Of a stretch of DNA of 64,000 nucleotides, positions 38,029-45,915 are shown piece after piece. The notes under the pieces were generated by a model, which was given only the letters and a program-made list of their open reading frames with translations, was not told the origin of the DNA and ran no database searches. This stretch comes from Thermoflexus hugenholtzii. GTDB lineage: Bacteria > Chloroflexota > Anaerolineae > Thermoflexales > Thermoflexaceae. Position numbers and translations under genes: made by a program. The stretch spans positions 3,107,785 to 3,171,784 of the forward strand of contig NZ_CP076326.1 of assembly GCF_018771565.1 (NCBI RefSeq). Direction: 5' to 3'. Position 1 is the stretch's first letter, and every line of letters starts with the position of its first letter.

Positions 38029-38901
38029 ATGGACGTGCGAGGAGGTCCCGCAGCCGCGCGGCCTCTGCGTTCTCCTGAGAGATCCCCTGCGATCTTCCGG
38101 AAGAGCGTTCTGCTTCTGCTGCTCCTCCTCGGGGCCCGCTGGCCGGAGCCAGCCCCGCCTCCCCGCGGATCCCCCTCGGATGAGGATCCTCAGGCCCTGC
38201 GTCGGTCCCTTCGGGAAGCCCGAAAAGAGGCGCCCAGACCCCGCCGGCGGAGAGGGCCGCCCCCCTGTGCGACGCCCGGCGTGGTCTGCCGGGGATCCGC
38301 CCCGATGGTGGCTTTGACCTTCGATGATTGCTTCCTTCCGGATCTGGTGGAGCCGCTTCTTCAGGATCTGGAGGCGGTGGGCGCTCGGGCCACTTTCTTC
38401 TGTGTGGGCCGGGTGTTCCGGGCTCATCCGGAGCTGGCCCGGCGCCTGGTGGCGGGAGGGCACGAGCTGGGCAACCACACGCTGCATCACCGGATGCTGA
38501 CCCCGCGTCCGGATCGGAGGGTGATCGACGCCGAGATCGACGGCTGGCAGCGGGCGGTGGAGGAGGCCCTGGGCGGGCCGTATCCCACCCGCTGGTTTCG
38601 TCCGCCCGGGATGGCGGGTTTTACGGTGGAGGCCGACCCGGAGATCCTGGAGGCCGTGCGAGGGCGAGGGATGCGGGTGGCCCTCTGGACCCTGGATGTC
38701 TATCGATCGCTGGAGCGGGTGGGGATCCGGGATCCGGAGCGGGTGGCAGCCTTCCTGCGGGAGCGGGTGCGGGGTGGGGAGATCGTCCTGCTGCACATCA
38801 GCACGTCGAACGTGGAGGGAGTCCGCCGGGCGCTGCCGGAGCTGGCGGCCCGCTTCCGGCTGGTCACGTTGAGCGAGATGTTCCCACCGGATTCCCCATA
38901 A
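38029..38901 (+). CDS. Exported polysaccharide deacetylase (NodB domain)
   Basis: 290 residues from the ATG after GGGAGGGATCCGGCC. An N-terminal hydrophobic segment (VLLLLLLLGARW) and a basic/Pro-rich spacer precede the NodB domain starting about residue 90. Motif 1 is ALTFDDCF (TFDDG in most members), motif 2 is GHELGNHTLHHRM with the metal-binding histidines, and motif 3 is RWFRPPGMAG. It probably removes acetyl groups from a cell-envelope glycan outside the membrane. The Gly to Cys change after TFDD is unusual but leaves both aspartates. Confidence 0.88.
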   Translation: MDVRGGPAAARPLRSPERSPAIFRKSVLLLLLLLGARWPEPAPPPRGSPSDEDPQALRRSLREARKEAPRPRRRRGPPPCATPGVVCRGSAPMVALTFDDCFLPDLVEPLLQDLEAVGARATFFCVGRVFRAHPELARRLVAGGHELGNHTLHHRMLTPRPDRRVIDAEIDGWQRAVEEALGGPYPTRWFRPPGMAGFTVEADPEILEAVRGRGMRVALWTLDVYRSLERVGIRDPERVAAFLRERVRGGEIVLLHISTSNVEGVRRALPELAARFRLVTLSEMFPPDSP

Positions 38902-38993
38902 TTAGGCGTGGAGATCCTCTGCGATCCATAGCAGTCCTGCGGCGGCGTGGCGCTCTGCCCGGCCGGGAGGACGCGGATCGCGGCTGGAAGGCT

Positions 38994-41750
38994 CTATCCG
39001 ATCTCTTTACCATGCGTCGCGTTATAACCCCGACCGATCCCCCGGTAAATGAAGCCCAGCTCGCGCATCATCTCCGGCTCGTAGATGTTGCGGCCGTCGA
39101 TGATCACCGGCCGCCGCATGAGCTGCTTGATGCGTGGGAGATCCAGATGCTTGAACTCGTTCCAGTCCGTCACCACCACCAGGGCGTCGGCGCCCGCAGC
39201 CAGCTCATAAGGATCCGCGCACATGATCACCTGGGGCAGGACCCGCGCGGCGTTGGGCATGGCGACCGGATCATAGGCCCGCACGACAGCCCCCTCCTGG
39301 AGGAGCAGCCCCGCGATCTCCAGGGCCGGGGCCTCCCGGATGTCATCGGTGTTCGGCTTGAAGGCCAGCCCCAGCAGCCCGATCACCATGCCCCGCAGAT
39401 CCTCCAGGATCTCCTTCAGCTTCCACACCACTCGCCGCCGCTGATCCCGGTTGATCTCCACCACCGCCTGCAACAGCTGCGGATGACACCCGTGGACAAC
39501 CGCCATGTGAATGAGGGCCTTGACGTCCTTGGGGAAACAGTTATGGATCCAAATACCGGGCCCAGCAATCAGCGTTCCATGTTCAGTTTCCATGCTAAAA
39601 ACAGAATCATTAGTCTCATATTTTTGCACAGAAACGACCTCAACTGTCGCAAATCCTTCATGATTTCGGTATCCTAATGGGGCGATTCGACGCTGATATC
39701 CGGCCAGGATGGCCTCGGCCTCTTGCCATTGAGAGGTGCTGAGCATGTCCCGAATCCGGACGATTTGATCGAACCCGTTCACGCGAATCACATATGCCTT
39801 TACCTTGGACTTGTTCATCATCTTCTCTGCGACTGAGGCCACAATCCCCAAGGATTGAAGCATTAGAAGCACACCGTAGGCAAGTTTAGGGCTAACTGTT
39901 GCAAACTCGAAGTTAACATGTCGTTTTTGATTTAACAACGTGATGCTACCATCTCCGCTAAATAGTCCGCGAAGCAGGGCAATTCGCAACAAACGAGACC
40001 ACCCAAAAGCCTGAGGAGGTATTGATTTGGTGTAAGAATTTGTTCCGCACTGAAGAACATCTCGGATCAAATATGCCAAAATACGAGATGAGATCAAAGT
40101 AACCAAAGCACCTTCCTGCCTTGACGATTTGTATCGAATTCGGTAATAATCGAGCAGATTATGAAGATCTTGAATCAGATCGCTCTCGTGAATTCCAAAA
40201 CTGAACCCTATCCGTTCTCGAGTCGAGTTATACCTTCCAGGCTCCAGGGAAATCCATCCCTCTGCGAGATAATATCCGATAAGCCGGGCAAAATTTTCAT
40301 CCAGCCGGAATGCCCCAGGACAGGTTGTGGAGGATCGCCCGCGATTTGTAAAACAATCAATCTGAGTTGCTGGGGTGCTTATATACTGGTTAATTCGAGC
40401 AAACAATCGCAATGGCATATAATTTTTCCGATAAATTTCGTATAAAAGACGATAATCCTTGCTGGATATTATTTTCTTTATAAAATCGTATTGTTCGGAA
40501 AACTTTCCGCCCAGGGCGCGGACCTTGACCTGAGGGGCGATGGGCGCATCGATAAGGGCTGTTAGGAGATCCATCTCCTCTGATTCGTCGATCGGAAGAG
40601 TCCAATCATAAACCAAGGGCAAGGGAATGCGATCCCCAGGTTGCACTTGCGCCGCGGGAACAACTTCAAAGATCCCTTCGGCTTCACGATATCGGATCAC
40701 CGGATGATCGGCAGTAAGTACAATCCGCCGGCCCATGCGGGCATAGATCTCCACCATCTGCCCTTGGTAAGGCCGGCGGGTGAGCGCTTGAACGCGCGTT
40801 GGAACAATTTGAGCTTGTTCTGGATCGAAAGTCAGTGTCCAGAGCTGCTCGGGATACACCACGATCGCATGGGGCCCTCCCCAGGAGTAGAACAGATCTC
40901 GTATAGAAGTAACGTGGAGTCCTTGTGTAGTCATGGCATAAACGATGGTATCACCGTGGAAACACGACCCACCCCACCCTACCCCCGCGTCCAGGAAGGC
41001 GCGGCCGATGCGCTTGTCGTAGCCCATGCCGGCCGCCACCTCCTTCACATCGGCCCCCAGGGCCTCGCAGATGTTGGCGATCTCATTGATGAAGGAGATC
41101 TTGGTGGCCAGGAAGGCGTTGGAGGCGTATTTGATCATCTCCGCCGTGCGCAGATCGGTGATCATGATGGTGCTGCGCAGGGGCAGATACAGCTGGGCCA
41201 CCTTCTCCGCCGCCTCCCGATCCAGCGAGCCCAGGACGATGCGATCGGGGTTCATGAAGTCGTAAACCGCCGATCCCTCCCGCAGGAACTCGGGGTTGGA
41301 GACCACCCAGAAGGGAATGGGCCGGCGCTGGCGGCTGCGCACGATGTCCGCCACCCAATCTCCGGTCCCCACCGGCACCGTGCTCTTGTTGACGATGATG
41401 AGGGGATGGTCCATCACCTCCCCGATGCGCTCCGCGGCCATGCGCACATACCGGAGATCCGCCTCCCCGTCCACTCCTTCAGGAGTCCCCACGGCGATGA
41501 AGACGAACTCCGCAGGCAGGCCGTTAATGCCTTCCTCATATGAGGTCGTGAAGGAAAGGCGGCCCGCCTTCATATTGCGGCGGACGATCTCCTCAAGCCC
41601 CGGCTCGAAGATGGGGAGCCGGCCTTCCTGCAGCATGGCGATCTTTTCTTCATTGATATCCACGCACGCCACCCGATTGCCCAGGTCCGCCAGGCAAGCC
41701 GCGGTGGTCAATCCCACGTAGCCGGCTCCGATCACGCAGATCCGCTTCAT
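38994..41750 (-). CDS. ugd: UDP-glucose 6-dehydrogenase precursor interrupted by an intein
   Basis: 918 codons. Residues 1-262 and 738-918 together make a normal 443-residue UDP-glucose dehydrogenase: ICVIGAGYVGLTTAACLADLG (NAD), NPEFLREGSAVYDFMNPDRIV, EMIKYASNAFLATKISFINEIANICE and, after splicing, VGWGGS joined to CFPKDVKALI with the catalytic Cys. The intein (residues 263-737) sits exactly before that Cys. The enzyme makes UDP-glucuronate for surface polysaccharide; it can be active only after splicing. The start follows CAGGAGGCGGAG. Confidence 0.95.
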   Translation of the reverse strand: MKRICVIGAGYVGLTTAACLADLGNRVACVDINEEKIAMLQEGRLPIFEPGLEEIVRRNMKAGRLSFTTSYEEGINGLPAEFVFIAVGTPEGVDGEADLRYVRMAAERIGEVMDHPLIIVNKSTVPVGTGDWVADIVRSRQRRPIPFWVVSNPEFLREGSAVYDFMNPDRIVLGSLDREAAEKVAQLYLPLRSTIMITDLRTAEMIKYASNAFLATKISFINEIANICEALGADVKEVAAGMGYDKRIGRAFLDAGVGWGGSCFHGDTIVYAMTTQGLHVTSIRDLFYSWGGPHAIVVYPEQLWTLTFDPEQAQIVPTRVQALTRRPYQGQMVEIYARMGRRIVLTADHPVIRYREAEGIFEVVPAAQVQPGDRIPLPLVYDWTLPIDESEEMDLLTALIDAPIAPQVKVRALGGKFSEQYDFIKKIISSKDYRLLYEIYRKNYMPLRLFARINQYISTPATQIDCFTNRGRSSTTCPGAFRLDENFARLIGYYLAEGWISLEPGRYNSTRERIGFSFGIHESDLIQDLHNLLDYYRIRYKSSRQEGALVTLISSRILAYLIRDVLQCGTNSYTKSIPPQAFGWSRLLRIALLRGLFSGDGSITLLNQKRHVNFEFATVSPKLAYGVLLMLQSLGIVASVAEKMMNKSKVKAYVIRVNGFDQIVRIRDMLSTSQWQEAEAILAGYQRRIAPLGYRNHEGFATVEVVSVQKYETNDSVFSMETEHGTLIAGPGIWIHNCFPKDVKALIHMAVVHGCHPQLLQAVVEINRDQRRRVVWKLKEILEDLRGMVIGLLGLAFKPNTDDIREAPALEIAGLLLQEGAVVRAYDPVAMPNAARVLPQVIMCADPYELAAGADALVVVTDWNEFKHLDLPRIKQLMRRPVIIDGRNIYEPEMMRELGFIYRGIGRGYNATHGKEIG
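39540..40964 (-). mobile_element. Intein with LAGLIDADG homing endonuclease
   Basis: 475 residues, in frame. It begins CFHGDTIVYAMTT (Cys1 nucleophile, block A), has the block B TADHP at residues 84-88, and ends GTLIAGPGIWIHN with penultimate His and terminal Asn475, followed by Cys+1. The two dodecapeptide endonuclease motifs are LIGYYLAEG (acidic residue Glu235) and LLRGLFSGDGS (Asp338), both with their metal-binding acid. The central part is much richer in A+T than the flanking extein DNA (some 60-base lines fall near 30% G+C), a sign of recent acquisition. No stop or frameshift is seen, so both splicing and homing look intact. Confidence 0.95.
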
Positions 41751-41792
41751 CTCCGCCTCCTGCCGGGATCGAACATCGATGCGCGCCCTCGC

Positions 41793-44432
41793 TCATCCGG
41801 CGAGGGTTCGGGCGGCGGGGCGTTCCCCGTCCGTCCGCGCGGGGGCCGGGAGCACCCCGGCCATCAGCAGGCCCACCTGCTGCAGCGTGGCCTCCGCCGC
41901 CTCCAGGACGGCCACGATGCGCCCCCGATACATCACCGCGATCCGATCGGATAGGGAGAAGATCTCGTCCAGCTCCGTGGAGACCAGGAGCACGGCCACC
42001 CCCTGATCCCGCATCTCCACGATCTTGCGATGGATGTATTCGGTGGCCCCCACGTCGAGCCCCCGGGTGGGCTGGTTGGCCACCAGCAGCCGGATGGGCC
42101 GGGACAGCTCCCGGGCAGCGATCACCTTCTGCTGGTTGCCGCCGGAGAGGTTGCGGGCAGGCGTGTAGGGGCTCGGGGTTCGAATGTCATAGAGGGCGAT
42201 GAGACGGCGAGCGTGCTCCAGGATCGCCTGGGGTTGCCGCTGGAGGCCCCGGGCGAAGGGCGGGCGGTCATAAGCGTTCAGAACCAGGTTGTCCGCGACG
42301 GAGTAAGGCAGCACCAGGCCGTGCTTCTGCCGATCCTCCGGGATGTGTGCCATCCCGCGGTCGATCAGGGCCCGGGGCGGACGGCCGGTCACCTCCTCCC
42401 CAAGCAGGAACACCCGACCGCCGGCGACGGGGCGCAACCCCACCAGAGCCTCGATCAGCTCGGTCTGTCCGTTCCCCTGCACCCCCGCGATCCCCAGGAT
42501 CTCGCCGGCGCGCACGGAAAAGCTCACCCCATCCACCGCCAGCGCCCCCCGGTCGTCCCGCACCCGCAGATCCTCCACCCGCAGGACCTCCTCCCCGGGC
42601 CGCGCGGGGGCTTTCTCCACCGTCAGCATCACCTCGCGCCCGACCATCATCGCGGCCAGATGGGCCTCGTCCGCCTCCTCCGGCGTCAGCACGCCCACCA
42701 CCCGCCCGTTCCGGAGCACAGTGATGCGGTCCGCCACCGCCAGCACTTCTTTCAGTTTGTGGGTGATGAAGATGATGGAGACCCCCTGCCGCTGCAGGTG
42801 GCGCATGACCCGGAACAGCTCCTCGGTCTCCTGGGGCGTCAGCACCGCCGTGGGCTCGTCCAGGATCAGGATGTCGGCGTTGCGGTAAAGGGCCTTGAGG
42901 ATCTCCACCCGTTGCTGGACGCCCACCGGCAGGTCCTTCACCAGGGCCTCCGGGTCCACCTCCAGGCCGTAGCGGCGGGAGAGCTCCCGCACCTCCTGAA
43001 CCGCCCGGCGCAGGTCCAGGAAGGGGCCGCGGCGGATCTCCTGGCCCAGGATGATGTTCTCGGCCACGGTGAACACCGGCACCAGCATGAAGTGCTGGTG
43101 GACCATCCCGATCCCCAGGCGGATGGCGTCGTTCGGCCGGCGCAGCTCCACCGGCTGCCCCTTCACGTAGATCTCGCCTTCGTCCGGATGATACAGGCCG
43201 TAGAGGATGTTCATCAGGGTGGTCTTGCCGGCCCCGTTCTCCCCCAGGATGGCGTGGATCTCGCCCCGGCGCAGGGAGAAGTTCACGTGGTCGTTGGCCA
43301 CCACCCCGGGGAACCGCTTGACGATCCCTACCGCCTGAAGGATCTCCCCATCGGCGGAGAAGGGCAGGGCCGCCGGGCGCTGAGTCCGACGGCGAGGCGG
43401 CAGCGCCTCGCGCTCATAGGGCTGTCCGTCCGCCGCCGGCGGGATGGTGCGGCCGACGATGCCGGTGAGCACCAGCATGGTCATCACGTAGGGCACCATC
43501 CCCACGAACTGGGAGGGAGCGGGGAACTCGAACTGCTGGGCGTTGGCCTGCAGGGCCTGGGCCGCCCCGAACAGCAGCGTGGCCGCCCACGCCCCGAAGG
43601 GGGTCCAGTTCCCGAAGATCATCGCCGCCAGGGAGATGAAGCCCCGGCCGTTGGTCATCAACGGCTCGAAGGCCGGCACCGACTCCAGGGTGAAGTAGGC
43701 CCCCGCCAGCCCGGCCATCGCCCCACCCAGAATCACATTGATATAGCGCATGCGGATCACATCGATGCCCAGGGTGTCCGCCCCCCGGGGATGCTCCCCC
43801 ACCGCCCGGGTGCGCAGCCCCCAGACAGTATGGAAAAGCAGGATGTGGACCGCCAGGACCAGGAGGGGGGCCAGCCAGGTGATGGGTTGCTGGCTGAAGA
43901 TGCTCCCCACCAGGGGGAGCTCCGAGAGCACCGGGAGGGAGATACGGGGGAGCACGCCGGGGGAATGGGGCATCTGACCGCCGAAGAACAGCTGGCGGTT
44001 CAGGTAACCGGTGATCCCCACCGCCAGGATGTTGATCACCGTCCCGCTGATGATCTGATCGGTCTTATACGTGATCGAGAGGACGGCATGGAGCAGGCCC
44101 AGGAGCGCCCCGCTCAGGATGGCCACCAGCACGCCCAGGAGCAGCGCCACCATGCCGGGCGCGCCGGCATCGTAGATGTAAAGGGAAGCTGTGAAGCCGG
44201 TGAAGGCCGCGGTGAGCATCATCCCCTCGATGGCGATGTTGACCACCCCGCTGCGCTCGCAGAAGATCCCGGAGAGGGCTCCCAGCACCAAAGGGGTAGA
44301 GACCCGGATGGTGGTGGCCAGCATGCTGACGAGGATCACCGCCGCGGGATACCGTCCGTATCCCAGGGCCACTGCCGCCCCGAAGATCAGGGCGATCACC
44401 CCGATGATGAAGCCGAACCGTCGCGCGTCCAT
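41793..44432 (-). CDS. ABC transporter permease-ATPase fusion (BmpA-type nucleoside/sugar uptake)
   Basis: 879 residues from the internal ATG at 44432, chosen because the upstream part of the frame overlaps a palindrome; an ATG at 44477 is the alternative. Residues 1-330 form a YufQ/BPD_transp_2 permease (STPLVLGALSGIFCERSGVVNIAIEGMML, GLRTRAVGEHPRGADTLGID in pieces). After a charged linker come two ABC domains as in YufO/RbsA-like ATPases: Walker A GENGAGKTT (397-405), LPVGVQQRVEILKAL, ILDEPTAVLTPQE, and the second, weaker GVQGNGQTE with LSGGNQQKVIAARELSR. The three units are separate proteins in the classical systems. No substrate-binding lipoprotein gene is in the window. Confidence 0.9.
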   Translation of the reverse strand: MDARRFGFIIGVIALIFGAAVALGYGRYPAAVILVSMLATTIRVSTPLVLGALSGIFCERSGVVNIAIEGMMLTAAFTGFTASLYIYDAGAPGMVALLLGVLVAILSGALLGLLHAVLSITYKTDQIISGTVINILAVGITGYLNRQLFFGGQMPHSPGVLPRISLPVLSELPLVGSIFSQQPITWLAPLLVLAVHILLFHTVWGLRTRAVGEHPRGADTLGIDVIRMRYINVILGGAMAGLAGAYFTLESVPAFEPLMTNGRGFISLAAMIFGNWTPFGAWAATLLFGAAQALQANAQQFEFPAPSQFVGMVPYVMTMLVLTGIVGRTIPPAADGQPYEREALPPRRRTQRPAALPFSADGEILQAVGIVKRFPGVVANDHVNFSLRRGEIHAILGENGAGKTTLMNILYGLYHPDEGEIYVKGQPVELRRPNDAIRLGIGMVHQHFMLVPVFTVAENIILGQEIRRGPFLDLRRAVQEVRELSRRYGLEVDPEALVKDLPVGVQQRVEILKALYRNADILILDEPTAVLTPQETEELFRVMRHLQRQGVSIIFITHKLKEVLAVADRITVLRNGRVVGVLTPEEADEAHLAAMMVGREVMLTVEKAPARPGEEVLRVEDLRVRDDRGALAVDGVSFSVRAGEILGIAGVQGNGQTELIEALVGLRPVAGGRVFLLGEEVTGRPPRALIDRGMAHIPEDRQKHGLVLPYSVADNLVLNAYDRPPFARGLQRQPQAILEHARRLIALYDIRTPSPYTPARNLSGGNQQKVIAARELSRPIRLLVANQPTRGLDVGATEYIHRKIVEMRDQGVAVLLVSTELDEIFSLSDRIAVMYRGRIVAVLEAAEATLQQVGLLMAGVLPAPARTDGERPAARTLAG

Positions 44433-44460
44433 CCCCTCTTCGCTCCCCGATCGGATCCCC

Positions 44461-44496
44461 TCAGGTGCCCCACGCATCGTTCGTGGGATATCTTGA
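44461..44496. promoter_or_regulatory. Imperfect palindrome before the permease-ATPase fusion gene
   Basis: The 36-bp segment TCAGGTGCCCCACGCATCGT... matches 25 of 36 positions in the element at 45742-45777 upstream of the other permease gene, including an identical TTCGTGGGA. The two dyads sit about 30-50 bases upstream of each ABC gene start. An operator or RNA-level signal is possible. Confidence 0.4.
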
Positions 44497-44507
44497 GGTC
44501 ATCCTCT

Positions 44508-45695
44508 TCACAGCTCTCCCCATCCTCGGGTGAGCACCATCCGCTCCTCCTCCGCCGCGCCCCGGAACAGCGGCCGATACAGCGTGCGCACGATCGCCTC
44601 GGCGGCCACGAACATCAGGATCAGGGCCTGGATCACCGAGATCAGATCCACCGGGACCTGGGTGAGGAACTGCATGCGGCTGGCCCCGTTGCGCAGGGCT
44701 CCGAAGAGGAAGGCGGCCAGCACCACCCCCAGGGGGTGAACCTTCCCCAGCAGGGCGATGGCGATGGCGTCGAAGCCGTAGCCCAGGTTGAAGCTCAGCT
44801 CGTGCCGGTAATTCAGCCCCGTCACCTGCACCGCGCCCGCCATCCCGGCCAGGAAGCCGCTCATGGCCATCGTGAGCACGGTGATCCGGACGATGGGGAT
44901 GCCCGCATAGCGGGCCGCGTGAGGGTTCAGGCCGACCGTCCGGATCTCGAAGCCCAGGGTGGTCCGCCAGAGCAGCCAGGCCACCAGCAGGGCCATCCCC
45001 AGGGCGATCAGGAACCCGGCGTGCAACCGGAGATCCGGATCGGCGAACAGCCGGGGGAGACGGGCGGTCTCCGCGATGCGAGGGGTGCGGGCCACCACAT
45101 TGGTCGGGCTGGGATCCCGCATGGGGCCGTTCAGGAGATAGCTGGCCATCAGCAGGGCGATGTAGTTCATCATGATCGTGTTGATGACCTCGTGCCCGCC
45201 GGTGCGGGCCTTCAGCCAGCCCGGGATGGCGGCCCACAGGGCGCCGGCCAGCGCCCCACCCAGGATGGCCAGCGGCAGATGCAGGAGAGCCGGGATGGTC
45301 CCGCCCACCAGAGGGGGAAGGGCGTAGCCGATCCACGCCGCGACGATGGCCCCCAGGGCCAGCTGGCCTTCCGCCCCGATGTTGAACAATCCTCCGTGGA
45401 AGGCCAGGGCGATGCCCAGCCCGGCGAACACGTAGGGGGTCATCTGCACCAGGGTTTCGCTCAACGCCTTGGGGGAGCCGAAGGCCCCTTCCCACAGCCC
45501 CTGATAAGCCAGGAGGGCCAGCTGAGGCTTGCCGGTGGCGATGAAGACCACTACCCCGCCGATCCCCATCGCAGTCAGGACCGCCAGGATGGGGACCCAG
45601 AGAGCGCCGCTCTGAACGGATTGCCGAAGCGCCCGGGTGAGCTCATCCAGGCGCCCGCCCCACGTCCGCGCCAGCCCGCGAAGGCTCCGCTCCAC
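44508..45695 (-). CDS. ABC transporter permease (BmpA-type, YufP-like)
   Basis: 395 residues with about nine membrane spans. YufP/BPD_transp_2 landmarks: TPYVFAGLGIALAFHGGLFNIGAEGQLALGAI near residue 90, GHEVINTIMMNYIA, TLGFEIRTVGLNPHAARYAGI, and YGFDAIAIALLGKVHPLGVVLAAFLFGAL (in pieces). It forms the transmembrane heterodimer with the permease half of the downstream fusion protein. Substrates of this family are nucleosides or simple sugars. About 75 bases separate it from the fusion gene's chosen start. Confidence 0.93.
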   Translation of the reverse strand: MERSLRGLARTWGGRLDELTRALRQSVQSGALWVPILAVLTAMGIGGVVVFIATGKPQLALLAYQGLWEGAFGSPKALSETLVQMTPYVFAGLGIALAFHGGLFNIGAEGQLALGAIVAAWIGYALPPLVGGTIPALLHLPLAILGGALAGALWAAIPGWLKARTGGHEVINTIMMNYIALLMASYLLNGPMRDPSPTNVVARTPRIAETARLPRLFADPDLRLHAGFLIALGMALLVAWLLWRTTLGFEIRTVGLNPHAARYAGIPIVRITVLTMAMSGFLAGMAGAVQVTGLNYRHELSFNLGYGFDAIAIALLGKVHPLGVVLAAFLFGALRNGASRMQFLTQVPVDLISVIQALILMFVAAEAIVRTLYRPLFRGAAEEERMVLTRGWGEL

Positions 45696-45742
45696 ATCCC
45701 ACCTCCTTGCCCGTCCGCTACCCCGGGTTCAGGTCTCGCTAC

Positions 45743-45781
45743 GCTGAGATGTTCCATCCATCATTCGTGGGACATCTCAGC
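45743..45781. promoter_or_regulatory. Inverted repeat upstream of the ABC permease gene
   Basis: GCTGAGATGT (45743-45752) and ACATCTCAGC (45772-45781) are 10-bp perfect arms around a 19-bp spacer containing CATCATTCGTGGG. Related to the copy at 44461-44496. Lies about 50 bases before the start codon. Confidence 0.5.
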
Positions 45782-45915
45782 GGATGAGACGTCTGATCGC
45801 TTTCAAGGGCCGGATGCCGAACGGCAACCGCCCTCCCCGATCCGATGTGGTTTGAATTTTACGTGGGGAGCCTTTCGCCCGGCAAACGGGATCGGTTCGG
45901 AGGCATCCGAACTTC

